The notes: generated by a model not told the origin, from the letters alone. Numbered from the stretch's first letter, positions 35,757 through 44,829 are shown. The stretch is DNA of 64,000 nt from Flavobacterium franklandianum (GCF_007097365.1 NZ_VJZR01000007.1:95930-159929); one strand, 5' to 3'. Translations and numbers: made by a program.

Positions 35757-36869
35757 TTATGAAAACATATCTTTTACCTTTTCAAAAAAGGATTTATCAC
35801 TTTTTTCAGGATTTGGAACAAAATTTTCGTTTTCGAGGTTGTTTTCAAAAAACTGTTTTTGTTCTTTATTGAGTGTTTTTGGTGTCCAAACATTGACATG
35901 AACTAACAAATCACCCGTTCCGTAACCGTTGATACTCGGGATTCCTTTTCCTTTTAATCTAAGGATTTTTCCAGATTGAATGCCTTCGTCGAGTTTGATT
36001 CTCACTTTTCCGTTGATGGCCGAAATGTCTTTTGAGATACCGAGTACTGCTTCAGAGAAACTGATGTATAAATCAAAATGCAAGTTTTCGCCTTCGCGTT
36101 TCAAGAATTCGTGTTCGATTTCTTCAATTGCTACGATTAAATCCCCTGGAACACTATTGCCTGGCGCATCATTTCCTTTGTTGGAAACTTTGAGTTGCAT
36201 TCCGTCAACCACTCCAGCTGGAATTTTTATGGTAACCGTTTCGTCCTCTAGAATCATTCCTTGTGAATCGGCATCCGATGGTTTTTTGTCTAATATTTGA
36301 CCCGAACCGCCACAAGTTGGACAAGTTGAAGCTGATTGCATTCGTCCTAAAATGGTGTTGGTTACCCGCATTACTTGCCCTTGACCATTACAGGTGGAAC
36401 AGGTTTTATAAGAAACACCTGGAGCTTGAACTTTTCGTTTTACTTTAACTTTTTTCTCGACTCCGTTTGCAATTTCTTCGAGAGTCAACTTTACTTTTAT
36501 GCGAAGATTGCTTCCTTTGACACGACGTTGTCCGCCACCGCCTCCAAAACCACCACCACCAAAAGCACCACCAAAAACATCTCCAAATTGACTGAAAATA
36601 TCATCCATATTCATTCCGCCGTGACCGCCGCCAAAACCTCCAGAACCATCAAAAGCTTGATGACCATATTGATCGAATTTGGCTTTTTTCTGAGGATCAC
36701 TTAGTACTTCATAAGCTTCGGCAGCTGCTTTGAAACTTTCTTCCGCTGCAGCATTTCCGGGGTTTTTGTCAGGATGAAATTCGAGTGCTTTTTTTCTGTA
36801 TGCCTTTTTTATTTCGGCAGCATCGGCATTTTTGGAAATGCCAAGTATTTCGTAAAAATCTTTTTTCAT
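35757..36869 (-). CDS. dnaJ: Molecular chaperone DnaJ
   Basis: 370 residues from ATG 36869 (MKKDFYEILGIS); the ORF extends upstream but the J domain starts here. The J domain has the HPD triad (LEFHPDKNPG). A Gly/Phe-rich segment follows (GGFGGGHGG, residues ~75-115). The zinc region has only two CxxCxGxG motifs, CSTCNGQG and CPTCGGSG, instead of four, so one zinc site at most. The C-terminal substrate domains end at FEKVKDMFS. It stimulates DnaK. grpE lies just upstream with a palindromic repeat between; dnaK is not in the window. Confidence 0.9.
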   Translation of the reverse strand: MKKDFYEILGISKNADAAEIKKAYRKKALEFHPDKNPGNAAAEESFKAAAEAYEVLSDPQKKAKFDQYGHQAFDGSGGFGGGHGGMNMDDIFSQFGDVFGGAFGGGGFGGGGGQRRVKGSNLRIKVKLTLEEIANGVEKKVKVKRKVQAPGVSYKTCSTCNGQGQVMRVTNTILGRMQSASTCPTCGGSGQILDKKPSDADSQGMILEDETVTIKIPAGVVDGMQLKVSNKGNDAPGNSVPGDLIVAIEEIEHEFLKREGENLHFDLYISFSEAVLGISKDISAINGKVRIKLDEGIQSGKILRLKGKGIPSINGYGTGDLLVHVNVWTPKTLNKEQKQFFENNLENENFVPNPEKSDKSFFEKVKDMFS

Positions 36870-36894
36870 TTTTATTTTTTTGTATGATACGTAC

Positions 36895-36950
36895 AGACGC
36901 AATTTATTGCGTCTCCTCGATTATATAAGACGCGATAAATCGCGTCTCTA
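36895..36950. repeat. Two GACGC palindromes between grpE and dnaJ
   Basis: GACGCAATTTATTGCGTC (36897-36914) and AGACGCGATAAATCGCGTCT (36929-36948) are adjacent perfect palindromes of a common Bacteroidota repeat. The second touches the grpE stop codon. Confidence 0.8.
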
Positions 36951-37547
36951 CTGACCGATTACCACTTTTGGAAAACGAATAATTTTGTCTCCCAATTTGT
37001 ATCCTTTTTCTATTACATCTACAATTTTCCCTTTCATCTTAGGTGATGGCGCAGGAATTTGAGTTATTGCTTCGGCAAAATCAGCATCAAAAGCGTCACC
37101 CGCATTTACTTCGACTTGCTCTAATCCTTTAGATACTAATGTGTTTTTTAATTTTTCTTGAATCAATTCAACACCTTGAATTAGGATATTGTCGTCTGTT
37201 TTTTTGATTTCAGATAATGCTCTGTCAAAATCATCTAAAACAGGCAACAAAGCAAGTAAAACATCTTGATTTGCGGTTTTAAACAGCTCGATACGTTCTC
37301 TAGCCGTTCTGCGTTTGTAGTTTTCAAATTCGGCAAATAAACGCAAGAATTTATCCTTTTCCGAGGCTAAGTCTTGTGATAATTGTTCTTCTTTTGATAT
37401 TTCTTCTACTCTTTCTTCAATTGAAGCGTCTAATGCATCGGTATTATTTTCATTGTTTTCAATTGGAGTTTGATTAACAATTTCGTCGTTTAGCTGGTTT
37501 TCAGTCGTCATTCTTGTATTATTTTTAAAAAAATTGGTAAACTTCAT
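36948..37547 (-). CDS. grpE: Nucleotide exchange factor GrpE
   Basis: The ORF can be read from 37583, but ATG 37547 (MKFTNFFKNNTRM) or ATG 37511 (MTTENQ) are more likely starts; 37547 is used here. After an acidic, disordered N-terminus comes the long coiled coil (DLASEKDKFLRLFAEFENYK) and the family core RTARERIELF, LLPVLDDFDRAL, then the C-terminal beta domain with GDAFDADFAEAITQ and VDVIEKGYKLGDKIIR. GrpE releases ADP from DnaK. The gene precedes dnaJ in one operon. Confidence 0.9.
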   Translation of the reverse strand: MKFTNFFKNNTRMTTENQLNDEIVNQTPIENNENNTDALDASIEERVEEISKEEQLSQDLASEKDKFLRLFAEFENYKRRTARERIELFKTANQDVLLALLPVLDDFDRALSEIKKTDDNILIQGVELIQEKLKNTLVSKGLEQVEVNAGDAFDADFAEAITQIPAPSPKMKGKIVDVIEKGYKLGDKIIRFPKVVIGQ

Positions 37548-37804
37548 TTTATTCTTTTCTTTAGATTGCAAAAGTACTGCCAAAACTTAAAAAATGTCAA
37601 ATTGTCACCTCTTAAATGTTTTTTATTGTTGCGCATTTTTTTTAAACAAGAAATGTTTTTTAGGGATTTGAAAAAAACTTTAATATAATTTTAAGACTAT
37701 CGCGATTTAGTTTGTATAAATTTGTACAGTTCGCAAAATAGAACAAACGAGGTTAGCTCTTGGGCTCTAAATTATTATTAATTCACTCAGTATTATATTT
37801 AAGA

Positions 37805-37836
37805 AAAGCTTCGTTTCTACAAACAAAGCTTTTTTT
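37805..37836. terminator. Bidirectional-looking hairpin in the grpE/DUF4442 gap
   Basis: AAAGCTTCGTTT, loop CTAC, AAACAAAGCTTT (one mismatch), then a T run on the plus strand. It lies 21 bp after the DUF4442 stop (minus strand) and could terminate that gene or a plus-strand transcript. The 309-bp gap otherwise holds a TAAATTTG -7-like box at 37717-37724 on the plus strand but no gene I can recognise. Confidence 0.6.
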
Positions 37837-37856
37837 ATGCCCTAAAAATAACAAAA

Positions 37857-38315
37857 TCAGCTTAGTTTAGTCCTAACACTCCACTCGAAATTCATTTCTG
37901 AAACTTGTTCTCCCTTTTCGTTTGTTCCGATAGATTTCATCCAAAAAGTTTGTCCTTCACCCGTTTCAACAGCTTCTTGAATAGTTTTTGCTGCCAAAAG
38001 TCCATCAGCACATACAAAAGTGATTCTTCCTGTGGCTTTTTTGGAAAAATTTGATTTATTATTGGCTACTAACATCGAAATTTTTTTTCCACTATTTTGA
38101 ATGTGATTCATCACCAAAGCTCCTGTAGAAAGTTCTGCTGCCATAGCTTGCACGGCAAAATACATTGAATTGAAGGGGTTCTGATTGATCCAACGGTGTT
38201 TTACCTCGACTACACAAGTAGCATCTTCGATTTGTTTGACACGAACACCGCAAAAATAGGCGGATGGCAATTTAAAAAAAAGAAATTTATTGAGATTTGA
38301 TGCTGAAAATTTCAT
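37857..38315 (-). CDS. DUF4442 domain protein (hotdog/thioesterase-like)
   Basis: 152 residues with the DUF4442 layout, a hotdog-fold family near PaaI thioesterases. N-terminal LNKFLFFKLPSAYFCGVRVK, then VEVKHRWINQNPFNSMYFAV, which includes the conserved NPxxSMYF stretch, QAMAAELSTGALVM on the central helix and GRITFVCADG on a strand. A thioesterase role on acyl-CoA is inferred from fold only. Single gene; promoter not clear. Confidence 0.75.
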   Translation of the reverse strand: MKFSASNLNKFLFFKLPSAYFCGVRVKQIEDATCVVEVKHRWINQNPFNSMYFAVQAMAAELSTGALVMNHIQNSGKKISMLVANNKSNFSKKATGRITFVCADGLLAAKTIQEAVETGEGQTFWMKSIGTNEKGEQVSEMNFEWSVRTKLS

Positions 38316-38512
38316 TGTTATTATATTTATTTTTGTAAAAATAACAAAAATTGGCTATAAATCTACTATCCTTTTTTTTATAATAATAATTTAATCAACT
38401 ATCTATATATAAGTTAGTTACGCAGTTTATATGTAAAATCGAACATTGTTTAATGTGTTAATTTTTTGTTAATATTTGGTACTATGCGATACAAGATACT
38501 GTCTTTTAGATA

Positions 38513-38520
38513 TATATTTG
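38513..38520 (+). promoter_or_regulatory. -7 element for the DUF4870-PadR-PspC operon
   Basis: TATATTTG fits TAnnTTTG and lies 29 bp before ATG 38550. No convincing TTG at the -33 position. Confidence 0.5.
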
Positions 38521-38549
38521 CATAAGAAATTACTATATACTTTTATATT

Positions 38550-39005
38550 ATGGAAACCACTAATAATAAAAACCTTGCGACCTTTACTCATTTGAGTGCT
38601 TTGAGTCAATATTGTATTCCTTTTGGAAATTACATTTTTCCGATTCTGATTTGGAGTTCTAATAAAGACAAATCTGAATTTATTGATTTTAATGGCAAGC
38701 AAGTTCTTAATTTTCAATTGAGTATGTTTTTGTATTCTTTGGTTCTTGCCATTATTGCCATTCCTATAATTCTAATTACAGTTTTTAGCAATATCCCATT
38801 AGATACAATAATAAATGATGGAGATTTTATGAGACATCACTTAAGTATAGAAAATATAACTGGAATAGCAATTGTAGCAATCGTAGCCATTTTTCTATTT
38901 GTAGGTTTGAAAGTCGCCGAATTTTTTCTAATCATTTATGCTTCGGTAAAAGCTTCCAACGGAGAAAGATTTCAGTATCCGCTAACGATACCATTTATTA
39001 AATAA
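38550..39005 (+). CDS. DUF4870 domain membrane protein
   Basis: 151 residues. The N-terminus TFTHLSALSQYCIPFGNYIF with PILIWSSNKDKSEFIDFNGK is the DUF4870 (Tic20-like) signature. Hydrophobic segments at ~20-35, 55-85 and 105-135 give three to four membrane helices. Function unknown. It starts the operon with a PadR regulator, a PspC-domain protein and a DUF2807 protein, a recurrent Bacteroidota group linked to envelope stress by association only. Confidence 0.8.
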   Translation: METTNNKNLATFTHLSALSQYCIPFGNYIFPILIWSSNKDKSEFIDFNGKQVLNFQLSMFLYSLVLAIIAIPIILITVFSNIPLDTIINDGDFMRHHLSIENITGIAIVAIVAIFLFVGLKVAEFFLIIYASVKASNGERFQYPLTIPFIK

Positions 39006-39064
39006 TCATCAAATCAATCAAAAAATGAACAGTTCAATCCAATCAAAAAATAAAAAAGAGAGTT

Positions 39065-39397
39065 ATGAACATTGAAAACACAAAAGCCCAAATGCGCAAA
39101 GGTGTTCTTGAGTTTTGCATCTTGTCAGTCTTAAAAGACAAAGAGGCATACACATCAGAAATATTAGACACTTTGAAAAACGCAAAATTACTGGTTGTGG
39201 AGGGAACGGTTTATCCGTTGCTCACCCGATTGAAAAACGACGGATTACTCAATTACCGTTGGGAAGAATCACTATCTGGTCCGCCAAGAAAATATTATGG
39301 TTTGACCGAAATTGGACACACTTTTTTAAATGAATTAAATAGCACCTGGACGGAATTGTCGGATGCAGTAAACCTAATCACAACCAAAAAACAATAG
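39065..39397 (+). CDS. PadR family transcriptional regulator
   Basis: 110 residues, PadR winged helix: KGVLEFCILSVLKDKEAYTS, EILDTLKNAKLLVVEGTVYP (recognition helix), LLTRLKNDGLLNYRWEE and the wing GPPRKYYGLTEIGHTFL. It has a short C-terminal dimerisation helix, so belongs to the small PadR-s2 type. It lies 3 bp before the PspC gene and is likely the local repressor of this operon (inference from position). Confidence 0.9.
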   Translation: MNIENTKAQMRKGVLEFCILSVLKDKEAYTSEILDTLKNAKLLVVEGTVYPLLTRLKNDGLLNYRWEESLSGPPRKYYGLTEIGHTFLNELNSTWTELSDAVNLITTKKQ

Positions 39398-39399
39398 TC

Positions 39400-41121
39400 A
39401 TGAACAAAACTGTAAACATAAATTTAGGAGGAATGTTCTTCCATATTGACGAAGATGCATACCAAAAATTAACCCGATATTTTGATGCCATAAAACGTTC
39501 ACTATCAAATTCATCAGGTCAGGACGAAATCATAAAAGACATTGAAATGCGTGTTTCGGAATTATTAACCGAAAAACAAAAAACGGAGAAACACGTTGTA
39601 GGCCTCAAGGATGTTGACGAAGTTATTGCCGTAATGGGTCAGCCAGAGGATTATAGAATCGACGAGGAAGGTATTGGTACTACATCAACTAATTATTCTT
39701 CGAGTACTTCAACGGCTAGTCGAAAACTATATCGTGACAAAGAGGGTGGAATGATAGGAGGAGTTTTAGCCGGTTTAGGACACTATTTTGGAATCGATAA
39801 AGTTTGGTTGCGAATCTTCTTTTTAATTATGTTTTTTGCTTGGGGAACTGGAGTTTTAGCGTATATCATCCTTTGGATCGTAATGCCAGAAGCAGTAACC
39901 ACAGCCGAAAAATTAGAAATGACTGGCGAACCAGTAACGATTTCAAATATTGAAAAAAAGGTAAGAGAGGAATTTGAGAATGTTTCGGACAAATTCAAAA
40001 ATGCCAATTATGACGAAATGGGAAATCGCGTAAAAACCGGAGCCGAAAAAATTGGGAGCTCGCTAAGTGATTTTATAATTGCAGTGTTGAGAGTTTTTTC
40101 AAAAATTCTAGGTGTGATTTTGATCATTGCAGGACTTTGCATTTTAGCTGCCTTGTTTATTGCTGTATTTACTTTAGGTTCTTCTTCTTTAATTGATGTG
40201 CCTTGGCAAGGATTTATTGAAGCTGGGAATTTTACCGATTATCCGGTTTGGACCTTTGGATTAATTATGTTCTTTGCAGTTGGAATTCCATTTTTCTTCC
40301 TAGCTTTATTAGGGTTCAAATTATTGTCACCCAACTTAAAATCAATAGGCAATATTGCGAAATCTACTTTATTAGCGATTTGGATTATAGCTGTTTCATT
40401 GGCAATCGCCATTGGATTAAAACAAGCATCGGCCTTTGCCATAGACGGAAGAGTTGTGGTTAAAGAAAACTTCAACTTGAAGCCAACGGATACGCTTTTG
40501 ATAAAATTCAAACACAATGATTATTTTGCCAAGAATATTGATGACAATAGCAATTTTAAAATCACTATAGATTCTACAGGAAATGATGTGATCTATTCGA
40601 ATAATGTAAGTTTCAAAATTGCGCAAACCGATACCCAATCAGCTTACATTCAAATCGAAAAAGAAGCGAAAGGAAAAAACCTATTCGAAGCCAAACAAAG
40701 AGCCGAAAAAATAAAATACAGTTATAAAATTATTGGAAACCAATTGGTTTTTGACAATTATTTATTAACAGATTTAAAAGAAAAATTCCGTGATCAAGAC
40801 ATCGAAATAACTTTATTCTTACCTTTAGGCACTTTATTGAAAATGGACGACTCGGTAGCTCGATATGACCAAACGGATGATGACTATTTTTATTGGCATC
40901 CTAATGAAAATGAAATTTTTAAAGTGGAGAGTGATAAAATAAAATGTCAGAATTGTCTAAATGAAGACAACGAAAATATCACTATTGATACTAAACAAGA
41001 AACCGATAGCGTTGTTACAACAACAGTAACTGTTAATGGTGAAGTAGTTAAGGTTAAAGAAACGACTACCAAAAAAGGGTTGTCAGTAGATAAAGACGGA
41101 GTGATCATTAAAAACAATTAG
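39400..41121 (+). CDS. PspC domain-containing envelope stress protein
   Basis: 573 residues. The N-terminal ~75 residues (MNKTVNINLGGMFFHIDEDA, then an HAAS-like helical region with LTEKQKTEKHVVGLKDVDEV) precede a PspC domain near residues 108-165 (KLYRDKEGGMIGGVLAGLGH, YFGIDKVWLRIFFL, YIILWIVMPEA). More membrane helices follow at ~230-270, ~290-310 and ~325-350. The C-terminal ~220 residues are extracytoplasmic and beta-rich, like DUF4097-type domains. It is cotranscribed with padR and the DUF2807 gene. Confidence 0.85.
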   Translation: MNKTVNINLGGMFFHIDEDAYQKLTRYFDAIKRSLSNSSGQDEIIKDIEMRVSELLTEKQKTEKHVVGLKDVDEVIAVMGQPEDYRIDEEGIGTTSTNYSSSTSTASRKLYRDKEGGMIGGVLAGLGHYFGIDKVWLRIFFLIMFFAWGTGVLAYIILWIVMPEAVTTAEKLEMTGEPVTISNIEKKVREEFENVSDKFKNANYDEMGNRVKTGAEKIGSSLSDFIIAVLRVFSKILGVILIIAGLCILAALFIAVFTLGSSSLIDVPWQGFIEAGNFTDYPVWTFGLIMFFAVGIPFFFLALLGFKLLSPNLKSIGNIAKSTLLAIWIIAVSLAIAIGLKQASAFAIDGRVVVKENFNLKPTDTLLIKFKHNDYFAKNIDDNSNFKITIDSTGNDVIYSNNVSFKIAQTDTQSAYIQIEKEAKGKNLFEAKQRAEKIKYSYKIIGNQLVFDNYLLTDLKEKFRDQDIEITLFLPLGTLLKMDDSVARYDQTDDDYFYWHPNENEIFKVESDKIKCQNCLNEDNENITIDTKQETDSVVTTTVTVNGEVVKVKETTTKKGLSVDKDGVIIKNN

Positions 41122-41123
41122 TT

Positions 41124-41864
41124 ATGATTAAAATTATAACCATAATAACCAAATTTATTGTAGCTGCCTTAATAGCCCTACTTTTTTCCTCTTGCAATCC
41201 CTCTTTCAATTTTGGTGATGGTATAAAAGGAAGTGGAAACATAACTAGCGAAATTCGAACAGCCAATGAAGATTTTAAAATTATCGAAGTGGGTCAAGGA
41301 ATTATAGTAAATGTGGAACAAGCGGACACCAAATCGATAACGGTAGAAGCAGACGATAATTTGCAAGAACACATTATTACCAAAATAGAAAATGGTGTCT
41401 TGAAAATTGAATCGGATACCAATTACAATTCAACCGAAACACCGGTTGTGAATGTAAAAATGCCAGTTGTCAATGGTTTGAGAGCTAGCAGCGGATCTGA
41501 AATTAATAGCAACAGCACATTAATTTCCAACAATATCAATGCGAAATCCAGTAGCGGAAGCCGGATCAATATTGAGGTCGAAGCCGATGCAATTACGTTA
41601 GAAAGCTCCAGCGGAAGTTCTATTGATGCGAGTGGAAAAGCACTGAAATTAGAAACTACTTCGTCAAGCGGAAGTTCCATCGATGCCAAAGATTTAATGG
41701 CAAACGAAGTGATTGCACAAACCACAAGTGGCAGCAGCACCTCCGTTTATCCCATTTTGAAGTTAGATGCAAAAGCCTCAAGTGGCGGTTCTATCGATTA
41801 TTATAAAGTTCCCAAAACAATAGCTAAAGAAGAATCTTCTGGTGGAAGCGTCAGCGAAAATTAA
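41124..41864 (+). CDS. DUF2807 head-GIN domain lipoprotein
   Basis: 246 residues. Lipoprotein signal LIALLFSSCNPSF with Cys near residue 24. The remainder is a repetitive right-handed beta-helix-like domain of the DUF2807 family, with the head-GIN start IKGSGNITSEIRTANEDFKI and serial SSGSS-type turns (ASSGSEINSNSTL, KSSSGSRINIEVEA, ESSSGSSIDASG, TSSSGSSIDAKD). Probably outer-membrane anchored. It starts 2 bp after the PspC stop and ends the operon, followed by a terminator. Confidence 0.85.
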   Translation: MIKIITIITKFIVAALIALLFSSCNPSFNFGDGIKGSGNITSEIRTANEDFKIIEVGQGIIVNVEQADTKSITVEADDNLQEHIITKIENGVLKIESDTNYNSTETPVVNVKMPVVNGLRASSGSEINSNSTLISNNINAKSSSGSRINIEVEADAITLESSSGSSIDASGKALKLETTSSSGSSIDAKDLMANEVIAQTTSGSSTSVYPILKLDAKASSGGSIDYYKVPKTIAKEESSGGSVSEN

Positions 41865-41889
41865 AATTCTCTATTTGCCAAAAATCACA

Positions 41890-41921
41890 AAAATCATTCA
41901 TCAAAAGTGAATGATTTTTTT
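41890..41921 (+). terminator. Terminator after the PadR-PspC-DUF2807 operon
   Basis: AAATCATTCA / TGAATGATTT hairpin with a T run on the plus strand, 27 bp after the DUF2807 stop. Confidence 0.8.
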
Positions 41922-41971
41922 ATATTTGTAATATCGTGTTTTTGCTGTAGAAATCACAAGGCATAATTTTT

Positions 41972-42092
41972 AAACCATATAGATAAAATAGGCTTTCCAC
42001 TTTTCATAGCTATGAAAACTATGAAAAAGTGAAGCTTCTTTTAAAACCTAAATCTATGTTTCAAAATTTTTAAACTATGTGGTTTAAAACAA
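41972..42092. repeat. Long inverted repeat (TAAACCATATAG family)
   Basis: TAAACCATATAGAT and AAATCTATGTTTCAAAATTTTTAAACTA..TGTGGTTTA form imperfect outer arms. The centre has a strong dyad CACTTTTTCATAG / CTATGAAAAGTGG. The right arm text CTATGTTTC and AAATTTTTAAA matches the repeat at 16039-16166. It fills the gap between the two DUF2807 genes. Confidence 0.65.
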
Positions 42093-42129
42093 ATTTTCAA
42101 AAAATAATAATTTTCAAACTCTAATTAAA

Positions 42130-42966
42130 ATGAAAAAATATAACGTCTTACTTCTAGTTCTTTTAGTTTCCACATTGGTATTGGCACAAAAGAAAGAAAA
42201 GATAAAAGGGTCGAAAATAGTAACGATTGAACAAAAAGAGATTGGTAGTTTTGAAAACATTGAAATAGGTGATAATCTCGAAGTAAATTTAGATAGAGGC
42301 GAAAAAAGTGAATTGAAAATTGAAGCTGACGATAATCTTCACGATATTATCACTATTGATTTGACGGCAAAAACACTTCGGGTTTATAGTTCGAAAACGG
42401 CTACCAATTACAAAAAACTAATCGTCAGAATCACTTATACCAATGAATTGAAAATGATAACTTCAAAAAATGAAGCCGTTATCAATGCGATTCAGGAGAT
42501 TCAATTGAATGAAATTGCTTTTAAATCCTTAGATGAATCTAAACTGTATTTGAACGTAAATTCAAAGAGTTTTACTTTGCAGTCGGAGAATGATTCAAAA
42601 GTGGAACTCAATTTAAAAGCAGAAATAGCGACTATCGAATTGAGTAAGAATGCCAACTTGAAAGCCTTGATAACGGCAACAGATTTGAAATGTGATATGT
42701 ATCAAAAAGCAATCGCTAATTTAGAAGGAGAGGTGACCAATGCCAACATTAGATTAGATAATAATGCTAAATATTCAGGAAATAATCTTGCTATTGCAAA
42801 TGCCCAATTAGCTGCCGAAAGTTATTCGAATTGTAGTATCAATGTGAATACAACTATTAGTATTGATGCTACTGAAAATGCTCAAATTGAGCTGTATGGA
42901 GACCAAAAAATAGAAATGTTACGGTTTACTGACAACGCTATTTTAAGTAAAAAACCAACTAAATAA
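42130..42966 (+). CDS. Second DUF2807 head-GIN protein, secreted
   Basis: 278 residues. Signal peptide KKYNVLLLVLLVSTLVLAQK, then a head-GIN domain: KGSKIVTIEQKEIGSFENIE, IGDNLEVNLDRGEKSELKIE, and repeated short beta turns to the end. It differs from the preceding DUF2807 protein in lacking the lipobox and the SSGSS turns. It is separated from that operon by a terminator and a long inverted repeat, so is likely transcribed alone. Confidence 0.8.
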   Translation: MKKYNVLLLVLLVSTLVLAQKKEKIKGSKIVTIEQKEIGSFENIEIGDNLEVNLDRGEKSELKIEADDNLHDIITIDLTAKTLRVYSSKTATNYKKLIVRITYTNELKMITSKNEAVINAIQEIQLNEIAFKSLDESKLYLNVNSKSFTLQSENDSKVELNLKAEIATIELSKNANLKALITATDLKCDMYQKAIANLEGEVTNANIRLDNNAKYSGNNLAIANAQLAAESYSNCSINVNTTISIDATENAQIELYGDQKIEMLRFTDNAILSKKPTK

Positions 42967-43037
42967 AGATAAAATTAGATTCTTCTACGTTTGTATGAAA
43001 ATTAAAACATTTAAAATATAAACTCACAATAAATATA

Positions 43038-43100
43038 AAACCATTAAGAAATTAAGAAAATTAAGTTTAATCTTAATGAACCTAAATTTCTTAATGGTTT
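43038..43100. repeat. Inverted repeat / bidirectional terminator
   Basis: Perfect 16-bp arms AAACCATTAAGAAATT (43038-43053) and AATTTCTTAATGGTTT (43085-43100), with an inner dyad AAGTTTAATCTT. It separates the convergent DUF2807 and trxB genes. Confidence 0.8.
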
Positions 43101-43152
43101 AAAAAATACTGAATGTTATTTCTAGAGGAACTTGAGGAGCGTAAAATTTTAA

Positions 43153-44100
43153 TTATTCCTGAGCGGCCAAATATCTTTCAGCATCTAAAGCAGCCATACA
43201 TCCTGTTCCAGCAGCCGTAATAGCTTGACGATACACATGATCTGCGGCGTCACCAGCTACAAAAACTCCAGCCACATTTGTTTTTGAAGTTCCTGGAACA
43301 TTCACAATATAACCAGTTTCATCAAGAGTTAGATACTCCTTGAAAATATCGGTGTTGGGTTTGTGACCAATAGCGGCGAAGAAACCAGTAGCTGGAATAT
43401 CAAAAATGTCGCCTGTGGTTTTGTTTTTGGCTTTCACACCAGTAACTACTTGACCATCTCCTAAAACTTCCACCGTATCGTGGTTCATTAAAATAGTAAT
43501 ATTTTCGGTTTTGCGAACTCGTGCTTCCATAATTTTGGATGCTCGGAACTTTTCACTACGAACAAGCATCGTTACTTTGGAACACATTTTAGACAAATAA
43601 TGTGCTTCTTCGCAAGCGGAATCTCCCGCTCCAACAATAACTACTTCTTGATTTCTATAGAAAAAACCATCACAAACCGCACAAGCCGAAACGCCACCAC
43701 CCATTTTGAGATAATGTTGCTCGGATTCTAATCCTAAATATTTTGCTGATGCTCCTGTTGAAATAATTACAGTTTCACAATGCAATTCGATAGTATCGTT
43801 AATCCAAACTTTATGAATACCATCACTAAAATCAACTTTGGTTGCCCAACCATCACGAATATCTGCACCAAAACGTTGTGATTGTGCTTGCAATTGAATC
43901 ATCATTTCTGGACCTGTAACTCCATCGACATACCCAGGGAAATTTTCGACTTCATTAGTCGTTGTTAATTGACCACCGGGTTGCATTCCTTGGTATAAAA
44001 CGGGGTTCATACTGGCTCTAGCGGCATAAATGGCGGCAGTATATCCTGCAGGTCCAGAACCTATAATTAGGCATTTAATTTTTTCGATAGTAGTAGACAT
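43153..44100 (-). CDS. trxB: Thioredoxin-disulfide reductase
   Basis: 315 residues. FAD-binding GSGPAGYTAAIYAARASM at residue 13, the redox pair in CAVCDGFFYR near residue 138, NADPH-binding GAGDSACEEAHYL, GFFAAIGHKPNTDIF and the C-terminal FAD motif GVFVAGDAADHVYRQAITAAGTG. It reduces thioredoxin using NADPH. Normal length, monocistronic. Confidence 0.95.
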   Translation of the reverse strand: MSTTIEKIKCLIIGSGPAGYTAAIYAARASMNPVLYQGMQPGGQLTTTNEVENFPGYVDGVTGPEMMIQLQAQSQRFGADIRDGWATKVDFSDGIHKVWINDTIELHCETVIISTGASAKYLGLESEQHYLKMGGGVSACAVCDGFFYRNQEVVIVGAGDSACEEAHYLSKMCSKVTMLVRSEKFRASKIMEARVRKTENITILMNHDTVEVLGDGQVVTGVKAKNKTTGDIFDIPATGFFAAIGHKPNTDIFKEYLTLDETGYIVNVPGTSKTNVAGVFVAGDAADHVYRQAITAAGTGCMAALDAERYLAAQE

Positions 44101-44267
44101 AATAAGTTTTATTTATATTTTTAAACAGCACAAAAATAAGTCATAAATGCTGTATTATGGAAGTTGAATAATCATTTTTTGTTATTCAATAATAAAAAAT
44201 TTCTTCTTCAAAGCGATTACTATTGGATTATCGAGTTAATTGGATTCTAAAAGGTATAAACAAAAAA

Positions 44268-44297
44268 AATATCGGAATTTAAAATTCCGATATTTTT
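44268..44297 (-). terminator. Terminator after the Gly/Lys/His-rich protein gene
   Basis: AATATCGGAATTT / AAATTCCGATATT hairpin; T run on the minus strand from the AAAAAAAA at 44262-44269. Confidence 0.8.
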
Positions 44298-44334
44298 AGT
44301 TTAAATAATTCAATTTTATACAGATAAATGGAAA

Positions 44335-44829
44335 TTAATCTTTTCCGTGGCCTTTATTTCCGTGACCTTTGTCTCCTCCTTTGTTATCGTGACCCTTGTT
44401 GCCATTATTTCCTCGATTGTCGTTTCCTTTATTTCCGTTGTTATCACTTCTATACCCAATCGATTTTTGTGGTTTACCGTATCCTTTATAATATTTTTGT
44501 TTGTGATATTTATATTGAGAATAAGGTCTTGTACCGTGATAATCGTTCAACACCACTTTATACCCTCGGTTTAAATCATAATTTCGATATTGGTAAGGCA
44601 AATGACCTGATCGTATCCAAGTTCCACCATTTAGATAAATAAATTGAGTGGCTCTTACATCATAATAAGCCTGAACATCTGGGATGTAATAGTAATTTAC
44701 TGAAGAATATCCTACAGGACCCCAAGAGGGTTGTACTCCTAAATTTACGTTAATCGAAACTTGCGCTTGCATTGCATTGGAGGCAAAAAGGAGCAGAGTT
44801 GCTAGAGTAATTATTTTTAAAGTTTTCAT
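44335..44829 (-). CDS. Secreted protein with Gly/Asn/Lys/His-rich tail
   Basis: 164 residues. Signal peptide TLATLLLFASNAMQAQVS, then a compact aromatic-rich domain (residues ~25-115) with YYYIPDVQAYYDVRATQFIY and YLNGGTWIRSGHLPYQYRNY, a pattern seen in many small flavobacterial secreted proteins. The last ~45 residues are repeats of GNKGND, NKGHDN, GHGNKGHGK. The tail could bind metal through His, but this is inference. It starts downstream of the OmpA region with its own terminator. Confidence 0.7.
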   Translation of the reverse strand: MKTLKIITLATLLLFASNAMQAQVSINVNLGVQPSWGPVGYSSVNYYYIPDVQAYYDVRATQFIYLNGGTWIRSGHLPYQYRNYDLNRGYKVVLNDYHGTRPYSQYKYHKQKYYKGYGKPQKSIGYRSDNNGNKGNDNRGNNGNKGHDNKGGDKGHGNKGHGKD

